Origin: Magnolia sinica
Lineage: Eukaryota; Streptophyta; Magnoliopsida; Magnoliales; Magnoliaceae
Direction: 5' to 3'
DNA: 64,000 nt
Assembly (NCBI RefSeq): GCF_029962835.1
Contig: NC_080577.1
Location: 28,068,501 to 28,132,500 of the forward strand
Shown here: one piece after another, positions 21,992 through 33,467 of the stretch
Position numbering within the stretch: the stretch's first letter is position 1
How the letters are laid out: every line of letters starts with the position of its first letter
Notes under the pieces: generated by a model
Seen by the model: only the letters and a program-made list of their open reading frames with translations
The model's database searches: none
What the model was told of the DNA's origin: nothing
Program-made: the position numbers and the translations under genes

Positions 21992-22160
21992 AGCATGAAT
22001 TACTTGTAGGGGTGGGTAAGTAATGTGAAGCCAATCATCATGGATTGACTTGATTTTTAAGCCCGTGGCCCACCATGGAATGGTGCATCTAACTGATGGG
22101 GTAGATTTTCGACACACATCACGGCGGGATTTGAACACCCACCACTGAAAGTTATAGATC
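21779..22160. repeat. ~125-bp direct repeats flanking an (AT)n tract
   Basis: The block from TCATGGATTGACTTGATTTT through GAAAGTTATAGATCG occurs at about 21,782-21,906 and again at about 22,036-22,160 with almost no differences. The (AT)n at 21921-21988 lies between. Confidence 0.75.
21921..21988. repeat. (AT)n microsatellite
   Basis: About 34 uninterrupted AT units. Confidence 0.95.
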
Positions 22161-23365
22161 GGGCTGATAATTGTACTTTTATTTCATCCCGTGGGAATAA
22201 CCTTGAGAACGGTTTGGAAAACACATAAATATCTTGGTGGGTTCTAATGATCGTTGTTTCCATTCTCATGTCATGTGGCCCACCTGAGTTTTGGATCTAC
22301 CTAATTTTTGGGCTCATGTTCTATTGTTATATTACCAAACTGATGGACGGAGTGGATTTCTCACCTACATCACGGTGGACCCCACATAGCTTCCACCAGA
22401 GGAACTTCCGGCTGGCAAAGGTACAAGCAATTCGCGTCCCCATCCAGACAGGCACTTGTATAGTTGTATAAACGAGTCGAGGGGTATTAAGGTAAATTGG
22501 TAAATTGCCATTTTCTTTCTAATTTTTTATTTGAGATTTTAATTGTGATGGAAGTCGTTTGAAATATTTCAAATTAGGTGACGAAAATACCCTCGGGTTA
22601 GGTTGTTCGATCGTGGTTGCTTGTGAGATCCGCCGGAATTCCCTTCGAACAGACGCGTCTGCTTGATAAGTGGGCCCTGATAGTGATTGCCCAAAATTAC
22701 TCATATGTCCCTATAGTCCAGTGTATTTACTGCAGTTATCCCATCTTTATAAAATTTACCAAACAAACCTATATTTTTTTATTTAAAAAAAATCAATTTC
22801 CTTTCTTGATTTTCCTCCCTCCTGTGGCAAAATGAGAGTTTAAAAGACTTTTTTTTTGGATATGGGTTGTCTTAGACCCTCAAAAAATGACCATTGATCA
22901 AATGGCCGATGACCCATCAGGGCAATCTATTCAGAGAACTGATCACACACAGGTCTCATTTGTTTAAGGCATCAGGGCCCCACCATGAAGATTACCCGGG
23001 ATATAAACCAGGCAGCTCCACACATCAGGTGGACCACACTTTTGAAATCAATGGATAACCGATGGTGTGACTCAAGATACAGGTGTGGCCCACCTAGTGA
23101 TTGGATCAGCCTAGTTTTTTACAAGAATGGCTTTCGCTGTGGCGCCTACCATTTTAACGGCACTGATGTCTCGGAGAAGCCGCACATTGGCAGAGTGACG
23201 GCACTGTACCACAAATTGTAGTACTTTTGGCTGTCCACACAATGCTTAGACTTTAAATGGCTAGGCTCATGAAGTGGTGGTTGACTCTTCAATCTTACAC
23301 ATGTCCATTTGTATGAAATTCCAGACCGTCCAAGCCGCTTGCCAGATCTTATTCTAACCAAAATT
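22161..23365. repeat. Diverged GTGGGCCC-type repeat fragments
   Basis: Scattered single arms of the GTGGGCCC family (TGGCCCACCTGAGTTTTGGA, ACGGTGGACCCCACATAGC, GGTGTGGCCCACCTAGTGAT). No complete foldback is evident and no gene is seen. Confidence 0.35.
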
Positions 23366-23399
<34 letters not shown>

Positions 23400-23400
23400 C
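23366..23400. repeat. (AT)n / (AC)n microsatellite
   Basis: About 12 AT units followed by a short CA run. Confidence 0.85.
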
Positions 23401-26021
23401 ACTAAAGAGATGATATTACCATGTTATTTTGTCCCTAGAATTTATAAGACTTACTATTTTACTTTTAACCATCCATTTAGAAGCCATGAATTGGATGGTT
23501 AGGATTGCTTAATTAGCATAATTTCAGACACACGACTAGTCCTCAATGCGCCCCACAATTTGGTCGGCCTGGATGCCTCCATACACGAATGCAACACGTG
23601 AGGAGGTTGAGTCACCACGATTTTCAAAATGGTGGTTAAATAAGTTCCAAAATAAGGTTTGGGTCCGCAGTTTGTACAAATGGACCCATGGTTTGGTGAT
23701 CCAAACTATTTATATGGTGGGCCCCACCAGGATAGAAAATTGCCTTTTCTTGGTTGGATGTCAATGTTGATTCCATTGGATGGAGACTATGGAAAAGGGC
23801 ATAAGGTCAGGTGTGCATGCAGAATTAAAGATAAGAAGGAAAGCAGCTTCATGTCACATCACTGAAGAGGAGTGATGACTAGATTCATGGATTTTTATTT
23901 ATAGAAAGTTTTGGTAAGTGCCTAGATTGAATTTATGACCAGTCACATGGTTATCTAATGCACTCTTTCAACTCTGCCAATTGCTTAGCAAAGATCTTCT
24001 CACTATGTCACCTTATCTCACTGTCTATATAAGCCATCACTTAGGAGCAATTACTTTATCTAACAACCTTTATAACCTCTTCCCATACATGCCATGTCAT
24101 GCAGCAATTAACTTAAACATATATTAAGGTCAATGTTATTAGGGCATTTTTGGATTCTGGGATTAAATTGTATGAAATTGCATTAGATAGATTTAACACC
24201 ATTATTGCGCAATGATTGCATGTCTATAAATGTGATAGTATTTTGATTGTCCAATCCAACATTCCGGATCAAATTTTTCCCTCCAGAAAAACTCTATATC
24301 GAGTGGAATTGTAACCAACCTACCAAATTTAACAATTGATGTAGGTCGCACGCAGGCACATGCAACTCAAATGTTACATGTAAAGAACACATATGGATGA
24401 ATGGTGTAGATAAAACAAATTTATCAAAGTGGGGCCTATATATATAATAGATTCTGAAATCCACAAAAATAAAATCCCATGGTGGTATCTACTATCAGGA
24501 TTGGATGATAAGATGTCTGGATTAATCCAATCATTTCCACCGCTTTCCAAATCTCCAATGAAATTTGAAAGGACCAAATGTAATTCCGTACCATCTAATC
24601 CCGTGTTTCAAAAGATCAAATTACTATACCTACGACCTTTAGTTTTGAACTACTTGAGTTCATGGTTCAGTTTTAAAAACATTTATAATTCCTCGAACTC
24701 CGTGAACCTTAGTCACCTAGGTCACTCCGGTCCAATAATAATTTAAAACTAAGTTTAAACTATTATGGCTCAACGTGGTCTAATAATAGTTTAAAAAAAG
24801 TTTAAAACCCCTCTAGCTCCATGTGATGATTAATGCACACAAATTACATTAAATGCACTAAAGGAGCCCAAGCCACTTTCTTGGCCATGAAAATAAAATA
24901 AAGAAGCAGTTTTTAACAAATAAATGCTTATTAATTATAAATTACAATCATTATATCAAATCAAAATTTGAAACTAATTTATTTAATCTGGGTCTTATAG
25001 TTTGGACCTTTCGGTTAAACTAATTTATGCCACATGTATAAATTTAAAGGGCTCGAGTATCAACTATCTCACTTTTTCAGAGTATCCTTCAAAACCGCTC
25101 CTCCACCTTTCATGGGTCTAACAAACTACTTCAGGCACGTGCCATATCCACTAGTATCATAAAAGATAGCATTATTAGTGATAGTTGATTTATTATATTA
25201 TATTATACTATCACTATATAAGTTAGGTGTAGAAGGAATAATAGGGTTCTCATCCTGAGGCTTTATGCAGTGTACTCCAGCTGTTTTTAGTTCTAACAAG
25301 TGGGGCCCATGGGTTGGTAATCTAGACCATTGGTCTCTTTCAGTGTACCAGAATCTCCCATAATGGAAGATCATAGCCTCATTGAGGAAACATTACATGG
25401 GCCCCACTTCTTAGAAAAAACCGAGTATCCTGTGGCTTGAGGATCAGTCCTAGGTGGATGAAAATGATGGAGGAATGAGTATGTAAGTGGGTCCCACTAG
25501 ACTTTGGAAGGACTTAGATACACATGGAGCCGTTGTTAGTCACTTAGATCCCTCTAGCCTTGATTTTGGATAAGTGGGACCGATGGATTTGGTGATCCAG
25601 ACCGTTGGCCTGATGGGCCCCACTTATATAAACAGAATTAAAAGAATCAATGGCCTCTTTTCTTCAAAACAAAGTTTTGGAAATGTATGCTTGGTTGTCT
25701 TATCGGTGCTGTGTTGTGTCCACAGTGTGAGAAATATCACCGACATGTTTTAAAAGTCACGAGAAATTCACGATAGTAACTTGGAATATAGTATAACAAT
25801 AAAGTAATTTGTTATATAATACATGTATTTAAATTATTAATTATTTATTAGTTTAAAATATTTGTATTTTCCGATAGATTTTCCAATAATATCATGAGAA
25901 AAACTCAAAAATTGAAAATCTCCCGAGAAGTTTCCAACTGATAAATTGCCGAGAAAGAGATTTGTCACTGTCCCGTTCAATTGTCTTTTTCCATCTCTAT
26001 CAAAAAAAAAAAAAAAAAATC
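23401..26021. other. Intergenic; scattered GTGGGCCC fragments only
   Basis: Isolated family arms occur near 23,715, 25,300 and 25,560-25,620 (GTGGGGCCCATGGGTTGGT, GATGGGCCCCACTTATAT). The remainder is AT-rich with no coding or terminal-repeat signal. Confidence 0.35.
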
Positions 26022-26382
26022 TTTGATACTCTGATGGTGTGTGATGAATGATACGCATGCTCTTAAAATCTGCAAATTCCACACCAAGTTAGTCAAATTG
26101 AACTGTCCAAATTCTGGGTCCCAGTTAGATGTATCATGAAACAAAACATCACGCTTATTTGATTATCCATGTATCTGGTTGGTTGATATTTGTTTAATGT
26201 CTAATAAATGTCCACCAATCCAATGGTCAGATTATCGAATAATAATAAATTTTGGTCCATGAGACATCTAAACTGGGACCCATAATTTGGCAGTTTAAAC
26301 TGACTTACTTGAATTCCATTTATACCATTTCTAGGTAATTTATAAGTGCCTGTGTATCATCCATTACCCATGTAGTATCAAA
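26022..26382. mobile_element. MITE, TTTGATACTCTG family, copy 2
   Basis: The left end TTTGATACTCTGATGGTGTG pairs with the reverse complement of the right end, TTTGATACTACATGGGTAAT. GATGAATGATACGCATGC at left pairs with GATGGATGATACACAGGC in reverse at right. It sits 49 bp from the first large foldback. Confidence 0.65.
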
Positions 26383-27080
26383 GCTTTTCTGATTTCTCCA
26401 GTGGTTAGGGTCTGTCCTTTGGCAGATTAAAGAGAAATTTAGGACTGTGAACGCCCCCTTTTATCCAGCTGTTTTTACGAAACAATACAAACTTTGTTTT
26501 GCAACTTAGACCTGCTCGTATGGCAGTGTATTTGAGGACGAAAATACCCCTCCTTTCACATAAACGGATTGGGTACTCCGCCTGCCACCAGCCAATGGCA
26601 GATGGTCGGTGGTCTGTGGGCCCTACCATGATGTATGCTTTTCATCCATGCCATCCATATATTTTTCCAGATCATTTTATGGTATGAGACAAAAAATGAG
26701 ATATATCCAAATCTCAAGTGTACCACATTACACGAAACAGTGTTAAATGAGTGTCGACTGTTAAAATTTTTTAGGGGGCCCACTGTGATGTTTGTGAGAA
26801 ATCCTCCCCATCTAAGTTCATTCATAGGGTCACAGAGACTAGGATGAAGAGGAAAAATAAATTTCGTTATGATCCAAAACTTCTATAACCCCTAAAAGGG
26901 TTTCAATGGTAGACGTTCAATTCCCCACTGCCTTTTACAGTGTGGTCCACTTGATAGTTAGATCTATCTTATTTTTCGTCTCAAGCATTAATATGAGCTC
27001 GCCAAATAGATGGACGGTTTGGATATAACACAGACCTCATGATGAGACCCACAAAAGAAACAAAGCAAAAAAATAAATAA

Positions 27081-27147
27081 ATTCTGCCAGACTGCGGTGG
27101 CACTACCGCCGGTTCGGCGGCAGTGCCGCGGCAATCTGGCAGAATTA
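27081..27147. repeat. GC-rich hairpin in FB1 left arm
   Basis: AATTCTGCCAGACTGC... at left pairs with ...GCAATCTGGCAGAATT at right. The arms are about 31 bp with few mismatches and the loop is GGTTC. The core holds GGCACTACCGCC / GGCGGCAGTGCC. It is sharply GC-rich between AT-rich flanks. Confidence 0.8.
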
Positions 27148-27466
27148 TTATTATTATTATTTTATGTTTTACAGGGAGAACTTTTTCTCCCTCACATTTT
27201 TCTCTAATATATAATTATGTAAATATGTATATATAAGTATATAAAAATATTTTTCTATCTTTTAATTTATTTCTTTGTCTATTTATTTAACAAGCATATC
27301 TCCTAAACTAGAATGATTTACTTAACGTACCACATATGATTTTGGGATAAGAGAAGCTAATTTAGCCAACCAACCTAGTTATTTTTCAAGATTTCATTGG
27401 GTTGATGGTCGAAAATCCATTTCATTCAGTTCGTGGTCAATTTCAATCACTTCGCGGTCAAACTAG

Positions 27467-27955
27467 AAATTCAACGGGGCAAACATGAAATTGAGCGGGG
27501 CAAACTAGAAATTCAGCTAGGCAAGCTAGAAATTGAGCGGGGAAAACATGAAATTCAGTAGGGCAAACATGAAATTGAGCAGGGCAAACTAGAAATTCAG
27601 CGAGGCAAACATGAAATTCAGCGGGGCAAACATGAAATTCAGAGGAGCAAACATTAAATTGAGCGGGGCAAACAAAAAATTCAGTGGGGCAAACTAGAAA
27701 TTGAGCGGGGCAAACTTGAAATTTAGTGAGGCAAACAAGAAATTATGCGGGGCAAACATGAAATTGAGCAGGGCAAACTTGAAATTCAGCGAGGGAAACT
27801 GAAAGTTGAGCGGGGCAAACACGAAATTGAGCAAGGCAAATAAGAAATTCAGCGGGGTAAACTAGAAATTCAGCGGGGCAAACTAGAAATTAAGTGGGGC
27901 AAACATTAAATTCAGCAGGGCAAACTTAAATTTCAGCGGAACAAACATCGAGAGA
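27467..27955 (+). repeat. 21-bp minisatellite, forward array 1
   Basis: About 23 units of consensus GCGGGGCAAAC(TA/AT)GAAATT(C/G)A, 21 bp each, with frequent single-base changes. Confidence 0.85.
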
Positions 27956-28353
27956 TCGTTCAATATTATTGAGCATTGCTCGATATATCGAGATTTGAAC
28001 GTCAATATTATCGGGACATACTCGATATATCAAGAAATTATTGAAATTTCAATGTTGGCTGCTGAACATTTCAAAGGCAAAGTCGATATTATCGAGCAAC
28101 ACTTAATATATCGAAGATTGAATCTCGATATTATCGAGACACTCTCGATATATGTCGATACTTGTATCTTAAACCAAGCTTACCGAGCTGAAGTGATTAT
28201 ATAACTTTAAGTAAAAAAATTACTTATAATTGATTTTAAACCGAGCTTGTCGAACTTACTTATCTCGAATAAGCTACTTATCTACTACTGTAGGTATACA
28301 AAGTAACTTATTTCGGGGCATCCAAATAAGCCCTGAAAGCCAAATACCTTACA
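27955..28353. repeat. TCGATATATCGA-rich block, copy 1
   Basis: Dense short palindromes (TCGATATATCGA, TCGATATTATCGA) then TTACTTATCTACTACTGTAG ... AAAGCCAAATACCTTA. The whole block recurs in the same order at about 29,384-29,787. Confidence 0.65.
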
Positions 28354-28660
28354 CCAGCACAAGTTAGTGACAAGTAAACATCATTTCAAGATAGTCTTTA
28401 AGAACAGTTCACTTTGATTGATGTGTTTTGAACAGTGGTTATTGTGTTTATGTTTGTCAATCCAATCTCCAATATCTAATGAAAGACAACAATTTCATTA
28501 GAAGTGAAAGAAGGGATACACCAAGCCAAATGAAAAGAATTTACAGTACATAAAAATTGTTTCATGCGTACCTTAGTGAGCATTCATGCTTTTATGATGC
28601 AATAAGGATCTATTGCGTCAGAGAGGATCAAATACTATCGATATTATCTAAGTAGCCTGA
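28354..28660. other. FB1 central unique segment
   Basis: About 300 bp with no 21-bp units and no family match. It could be captured sequence, but no convincing reading frame with splice signals was found. Confidence 0.3.
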
Positions 28661-28850
28661 AATTGAGCGAGGGAAAATGAAAATTGAGTGAGCCTAGCAT
28701 GAGAGGGAGCAAGGAAAATTGAAATTAGAGTGAGCTTAGCATGAGAGGGAGCGAGGAAAACTGAAAATCGAGCGAGCCTAGCATGAGATGGATAGAAAAT
28801 TGAGCGAGGCAAACGTGAAATTGAGCGGGGCAAACATGAAATTTTTGAGT
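28660..28850 (+). repeat. Diverged 21-bp-type array
   Basis: Units such as GAAATTGAGCGAGGG and GAGTGAGCCTAGCATGAGAG are related to the main repeat but have different lengths. It ends with two regular units near 28,805-28,845. Confidence 0.55.
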
Positions 28851-29140
28851 ATTTTTATGCAATTTTGGATCGATCAAAGCATTTCGACCGGTTGACTCAA
28901 TGGATAGATAGGTTACACAGTTTTGAGTGTTTTTATGCAATTTGTTTCTATTTCTAATTTTAATTATATATACTGGTGTAATCGATATTAGGGTTACTGC
29001 TAGACATGCTTAAGGGTTTGAAAGGACACCCTGGACCATATAATACATTGTATATTGAAGAAAATCATGATTATCCCAAGTTAGAGAATGTTGGAATCAT
29101 TGGCCATGTATGACATGTTTTCATCTAGTAGTACCAAATT

Positions 29141-29245
29141 GCCAGACTGCCACCTCATTGCCGCCGAATCGGCGGTAGTGCCACCGCAGCCTGTGTTTTT
29201 TTTTTTTGCTGTTTTTTTTATAGGTCCCATCATGAGGTCTGTGTT
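29141..29245. repeat. Displaced foldback-arm fragment inside FB1
   Basis: The GC hairpin motif (TTGCCGCCGAATCGGCGG) and GGTCCCATCATGAGGTCTGT, normally in the outer arms, occur here and run straight into 21-bp units. Confidence 0.6.
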
Positions 29246-29385
29246 AAACTAGAAATTCAGCGGGGCAAACATGAAATTCAACAGGGCAAACTAGAAATTC
29301 AGCATGGCGAACATGAAATTAAGCAGGGCAAACATGAAATTGAGCGGGGCAAACTAGAAATTCAGCGGGGGAAACATGAAATTGT
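29246..29385 (+). repeat. 21-bp minisatellite, forward array 2
   Basis: Six to seven units (AACTAGAAATTCAGCGGGGC). It ends where the second TCGATA block begins. Confidence 0.8.
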
Positions 29386-29787
29386 TGGCTGCTGAACATT
29401 TCAAAGGCAAAGTCGATATTATCGAGCAAAGCTCGATATATCGAAGATTGAATCTCGATATGATCAAGACACTCTCGATCTATTGATACATTATGCAATT
29501 TTCAATGAGCTCGATAATATCGAAGATTGAATCTCGATATGATCAAGACACTCTCGATCTATTGATACATTATGCAATTTTCAATGATGCTTGCTAGACA
29601 GTTTATAGCCAAAGTCGATATTATTGATCATTGGTCGATATATCGAGATATATTGAGTTCGATATGAAATTCTTAGCTGTTGAACATTTCAAAGGCAAAG
29701 TCGAATAAGCTACTTATCTACTGTTGTAGTATACAAAGTAACTTATTTCGAGGTATCCAAACAGGCCCTAAAAGCCAAATACCTTAG
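29384..29787. repeat. TCGATATATCGA-rich block, copy 2
   Basis: Begins TTGGCTGCTGAACATTTCAA and ends AAAGCCAAATACCTTA, as in copy 1. A short internal duplication of GAAGATTGAATCTCGATATG is present. Confidence 0.65.
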
Positions 29788-29789
29788 GT

Positions 29790-30275
29790 TGCCTCGCTCA
29801 ATTTCAAGTTTGCCCCGTTGAATTTTCAGTTTGCACCGCTGAATTTCATGTTTGCCTCGCTTAATTTCTAGTTTGCCTCGCTGAATTTTCAGTTTGCCCC
29901 GCTGAATTTCTAGTTTGCCCCGCTCAATTTGAGTGGGGCAAACTGAAAATTGAGCTGGGCAAACATGAAATTGAGCGGGGTGTTTTTATGCAATTTCTTG
30001 TTTGCCCCACTGAATTTTGTGTTTGCCCCACTGAATTTCATGTTTGCCCCGCTGAATTTCTAGTTTGCCCCGCTCAATTTCTAGTTTGCCCAGCTCAATT
30101 TCATGTTTGCCCCGCCGAAATTCATGTTTGCCTCGCTCAATTTCATGTTTGCCTTGCTGAAATTCATGTTTACCTCGCTCAATTTCATGTTTGCCCCGCC
30201 GAAATTCATGTTTGCCTCTCTCAATTTCATGTTTGCCCTGTTGAAATTCATGTTTGCCCCGCTCAATTTCCTGTT
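29790..30275 (-). repeat. 21-bp minisatellite, reversed array 1
   Basis: About 23 units reading TTTGCCCCGCTGAATTTC on the plus strand. A short orientation flip occurs at about 29,930-29,980. Confidence 0.85.
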
Positions 30276-30431
30276 TGATCGCGAAGTGATTGAAATTGAC
30301 CACGAACTGAATGAAATAGATTTTCGACCATCGACCCAATGAAATCTTGGAAAATAACTAGGTTGGTTGGCTAAATTAGCTTCCCCTACCCCAAAATCAT
30401 ATGTGGTACGTTAAGTAAATCATTCTAGTTT

Positions 30432-30569
30432 GGATCCTTACTCTTGCTCGAGTGGTAGACTCTTAGGAGTTTCAACACTCGGTCAAGCGTTTGAGTATCC
30501 ATAGGTGGTGAAATTTCACTACTGTGAGTGTGTAGGGGTGTGTGTGCGTGTGTTAAACAAAAAAAAAAC
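30432..30569 (+). mobile_element. tRNA-derived SINE, copy 2 (in FB1 right arm)
   Basis: Flanked by the perfect 11-bp repeat CATTCTAGTTT (30421-30431, 30570-30580). The head has TCGAGTGGTAGACTC (box A-like) and AGCGTTTGAGTATCC (box B-like). The tail is a GTGTGT run plus a poly-A stretch. Confidence 0.8.
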
Positions 30570-31442
30570 CATTCTAGTTTAAGAGATATGTTTGTTAAAT
30601 AAATAGACAAAGAAATGAATTAAAAGATAGAAAAATATTTTTATATACTTATATATACATATTTACACAATTATGTATTAGAGAAAAATGGTAAGGGAGA
30701 AAAAGTTATCCCTGTAAATTAAAAAAAAAAAAAAAAAAACTGCCAGACTGCCGCAGTCTTTTTTTTTTTTTTTGCTGTTTTTCTTTTGTGGGTCCCATCA
30801 TGAGGTCTATGTTATATCCAAACCGTCCATCTATTTGGCGAGCTCATATTAAGGCTTGAGACGAAAAATAAAATAGATCTAACTATCAAGTGGACCACAC
30901 TGTAAAAGGCAGTGGGGAATTGAACGTCTACCATTGAAACCCTTTTAGGGGTTACAGAAGTTTTGGATCATTATGAAATTTGTTTTTCCTCTTCATACAG
31001 GCCTTTGTGACCTTATGAATAGATTGGATGGAAAATAAATGTCATGGTGAACCCTACAAAACTTTTAACAGTGAAAATCAATTTTCCCGCTGCTCTTTGT
31101 GGTGTGGTCCAGTTGATCTTTGGATATGATTTTTTTTTTTTTTTGGATAATGCTCCGAAATGATCTCGAAATATGGATGAACGTTGTGGATATAATAAAT
31201 ACATAGCTGTGGGGCCATGTAACTTTGATCTCTTATGAGCCGTTCGTACAACTCTCAGTTGGAGGAGCATCAGCGCTCGTCTTCGAAAGGAAGGGAGGGG
31301 TATTTTCGTCCTCAAATTCGCTGTCCGTACATGCAGGTCTAAGTTGCAAAACAAAGTTTGTAGTGTCTCATAAAAACAGCTGGATAAAAGGTAGGGTCCA
31401 CAGTCCTAAATTTCTCCAGCTTAAATCTAAACTGAGAAAACC

Positions 31443-31814
31443 TTTGCTACCCTAGAAGAGTGTGATAGTTGATACACAGACACTAAGAAGAATTTGTACA
31501 AGCCTCGTACAAGAACATAAGTTAAATGGTCCAAAACGTAGACCCCTATTTAGATAGGTTCATGAACCAAAAATGTGTACCGATTTCATTGTCAAACTGG
31601 ATATTTGGTGGACATTTTTTGGACATGCAGTTGAGATGTATTCAATGGACAAGTGACCGTTAATCAGACGCTAGGATTGCTCAGTCGATCTGGTTTTGAG
31701 GTACTGAACAATGCATTTTAGGTCTCGCAATTAGGACGGTTTAATTTGATTTAGAATATGCCAAGTAATTCAGAGTGCCTGCATATCAACCATCGCACCA
31801 TGACAGAGTATCAA
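31443..31814. mobile_element. MITE, TTTGATACTCTG family, copy 3
   Basis: The left end TTTGCTACCCTAGAAGAGTG pairs with the reverse complement of the right end, TTGATACTCTGTCATGGTG. GATACACAGACAC and GTGCCTGCATATC are the inner pair. Its right terminus abuts FB2, whose 10-bp target TATCAATAAG overlaps the MITE end. Confidence 0.65.
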
Positions 31815-32460
31815 TAAGGAGAAATTTACGACTGTGGCCCCACCTTTTATCCAGTGGTTTTTTTGAAGCAATACAAACTTAGAAGACGCACTTAGACCTC
31901 CTCGTACGGAGTCAGAATTTCAGGACGAAAATACCCCCGCCTTCCTTTCGAAGACGAGCGCCTCCAACCGAGTTATACGAACGGCTCAAAAGAGATCAAA
32001 GTTACATGGCCCCACAGCTATGTATTTATTATATCCACAACGTTCATCCATATTTCCAGATCATTTCGGAGCATTATCCCAAAAAAAAAAAAATCATATC
32101 CAAAGATCAACTGACCACACCACAAAGATTAGTGGGAAAATTGATTTTCACGGATAAAAATTTTGTAGGGCCCACCATGACATTTATTTTCCATCCAATC
32201 TATTCATAAGGTCACAAAGGTCTTTATGAAGAGGAAAAACAAATTTCATAATGATCCAAAATTTTGTAACCCCTAAAAGGGTTTCAATGGTAGACGTTCA
32301 ATTCCCCACTGCCTTTTACAGTGTGGTCCACTTGATAGTTAGATCTATCTTATTTTTCGTCTCAAACTTTAATATAAGCTCGCCAAATAGATGGACGGTT
32401 TGGATATAACACAGACCTTATGATGGGACCTACAAAAGTAACATCGCAAAAAAAAAGAGT

Positions 32461-32551
32461 CACGGAAGGCTGCGGCACTACCGCCGGTTTGGTGGCAGGT
32501 TCAGCGGCAGTGCCGCGGAACCGGCGGTAGTGCCGCGACAGTCCGACTTTT
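32461..32551. repeat. GC-rich hairpin cluster in FB2 left arm
   Basis: CGGCACTACCGCCGG and CCGGCGGTAGTGCCG are opposed around AGCGGCAGTGCCGCGG. It is at the same arm position as the FB1 hairpin but expanded. Confidence 0.75.
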
Positions 32552-32849
32552 TTTTTTTTTTTACATGGAGAACTTTTTCTCCCTTACATTTTTCTCTAAT
32601 ACATAATTAAGTAAATATGTATATATAAGTATATAAAAATATTTTTCTATCTTTCAATTCATTTCTTTGTCTATTTATTTAACAAGCATATCTCCTACAC
32701 TAGAATGATTTACTTAACGTACCACATATGATTTTGGGGTAGGAGAAGCTAAATAAGCCAACCAACCTAGTTATTTTCCAAGATTTCATTGGGTCGATGG
32801 TCGAAAATCCATTTCATTCAGTTCGTAGTCAATTTCAATCACTTCGCGG

Positions 32850-32958
32850 TCAAACTGGAAATTGAGCGAGGCAAACATGAAATTGAGCGAAGCAAACATG
32901 AAATTGAGTGGGGAAAACTAGAAATTTAGCTGGTAAAACATAAAATTGAGCAGGACAA
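32850..32958 (+). repeat. 21-bp minisatellite, forward array 3a
   Basis: About five units, cut by the MITE at 32969 and continued at 33468. Confidence 0.8.
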
Positions 32959-32968
32959 ACATGAAATT

Positions 32969-33465
32969 AGGGCTGAAAGTCGGGCCGGTTGGTTCGGGTT
33001 GGTGCCCAACCCTAACCCAACCCAAGGTTCCTATACCTAAACCTTGACCTAACCCAACCCAATCTTGGGTTAGGAATTCTCAACCCAAGCCCAACCCAAG
33101 AGGGCTCGACGGGTTGATTAGGTTGGTCGAGTGTATACATGTCTATTTGGGAGAGAGAAATCCGACATATCTTGTTAGCTTAAGTCCTTGGAAATGACGT
33201 GGACAAATGGGACCCGACATCACTAGTGTACCTTCTACACATACAATCCACACTCAATTATAATTTATAAGTAACTAATATATTGATTGGGTTCGGGTTG
33301 GGTTAGGCAACCTGAGACCTCAACCCAAACCCAACCTAAGTTTTATCGGGTTGGTGTTTGTATAACCCAAGCTTGAGATCGGACCTGATATATCCTGCCC
33401 GAGCCTAACCCAATGTCGGGTCGGTCACAGGTCGGTCGGGTTGAACCCGCCCAACTTTCAGTCGT
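32969..33465. mobile_element. MITE (497 bp) inserted in the 21-bp array
   Basis: Terminal inverted repeats are AGGGCTGAAAGTCGGGC and, reversed, ACGACTGAAAGTTGGGC. The flanks are ACATGAAATT on both sides (32959-32968, 33466-33475), a 10-bp duplication. The body is CCCAACCC / GGGTTGG-rich like plant hAT-type MITEs, but the duplication length suits Mutator-like elements. Class unresolved. Confidence 0.7.
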
Positions 33466-33467
33466 AC

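Larger units (their letters stand above)
26432..31416. mobile_element. Large foldback transposon FB1 (4,985 bp), Mutator-like, non-autonomous
   Basis: Ends are GAGAAATTTAGGACTGTG (26432) and its reverse complement (to 31416). They are flanked by 9-bp repeats CAGATTAAA (26423-26431) and CAGCTTAAA (31417-31425), one mismatch. Outer ~120 bp of the two ends pair, the next ~300 bp differ (A-type left, B-type right), and then about 600 bp of inner arm pair again (26,830-27,460 with 30,280-30,960). Inside are a forward 21-bp array, a central region, and a reversed array. No transposase was found. The 9-bp duplications and long subterminal repeats fit Mutator-like elements; the superfamily is inferred. 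Confidence 0.7.

Noticed and set aside
21758..22138. 126-codon minus ORF with an IY repeat
   Set aside because: It translates the (AT)n tract and the flanking direct repeats.
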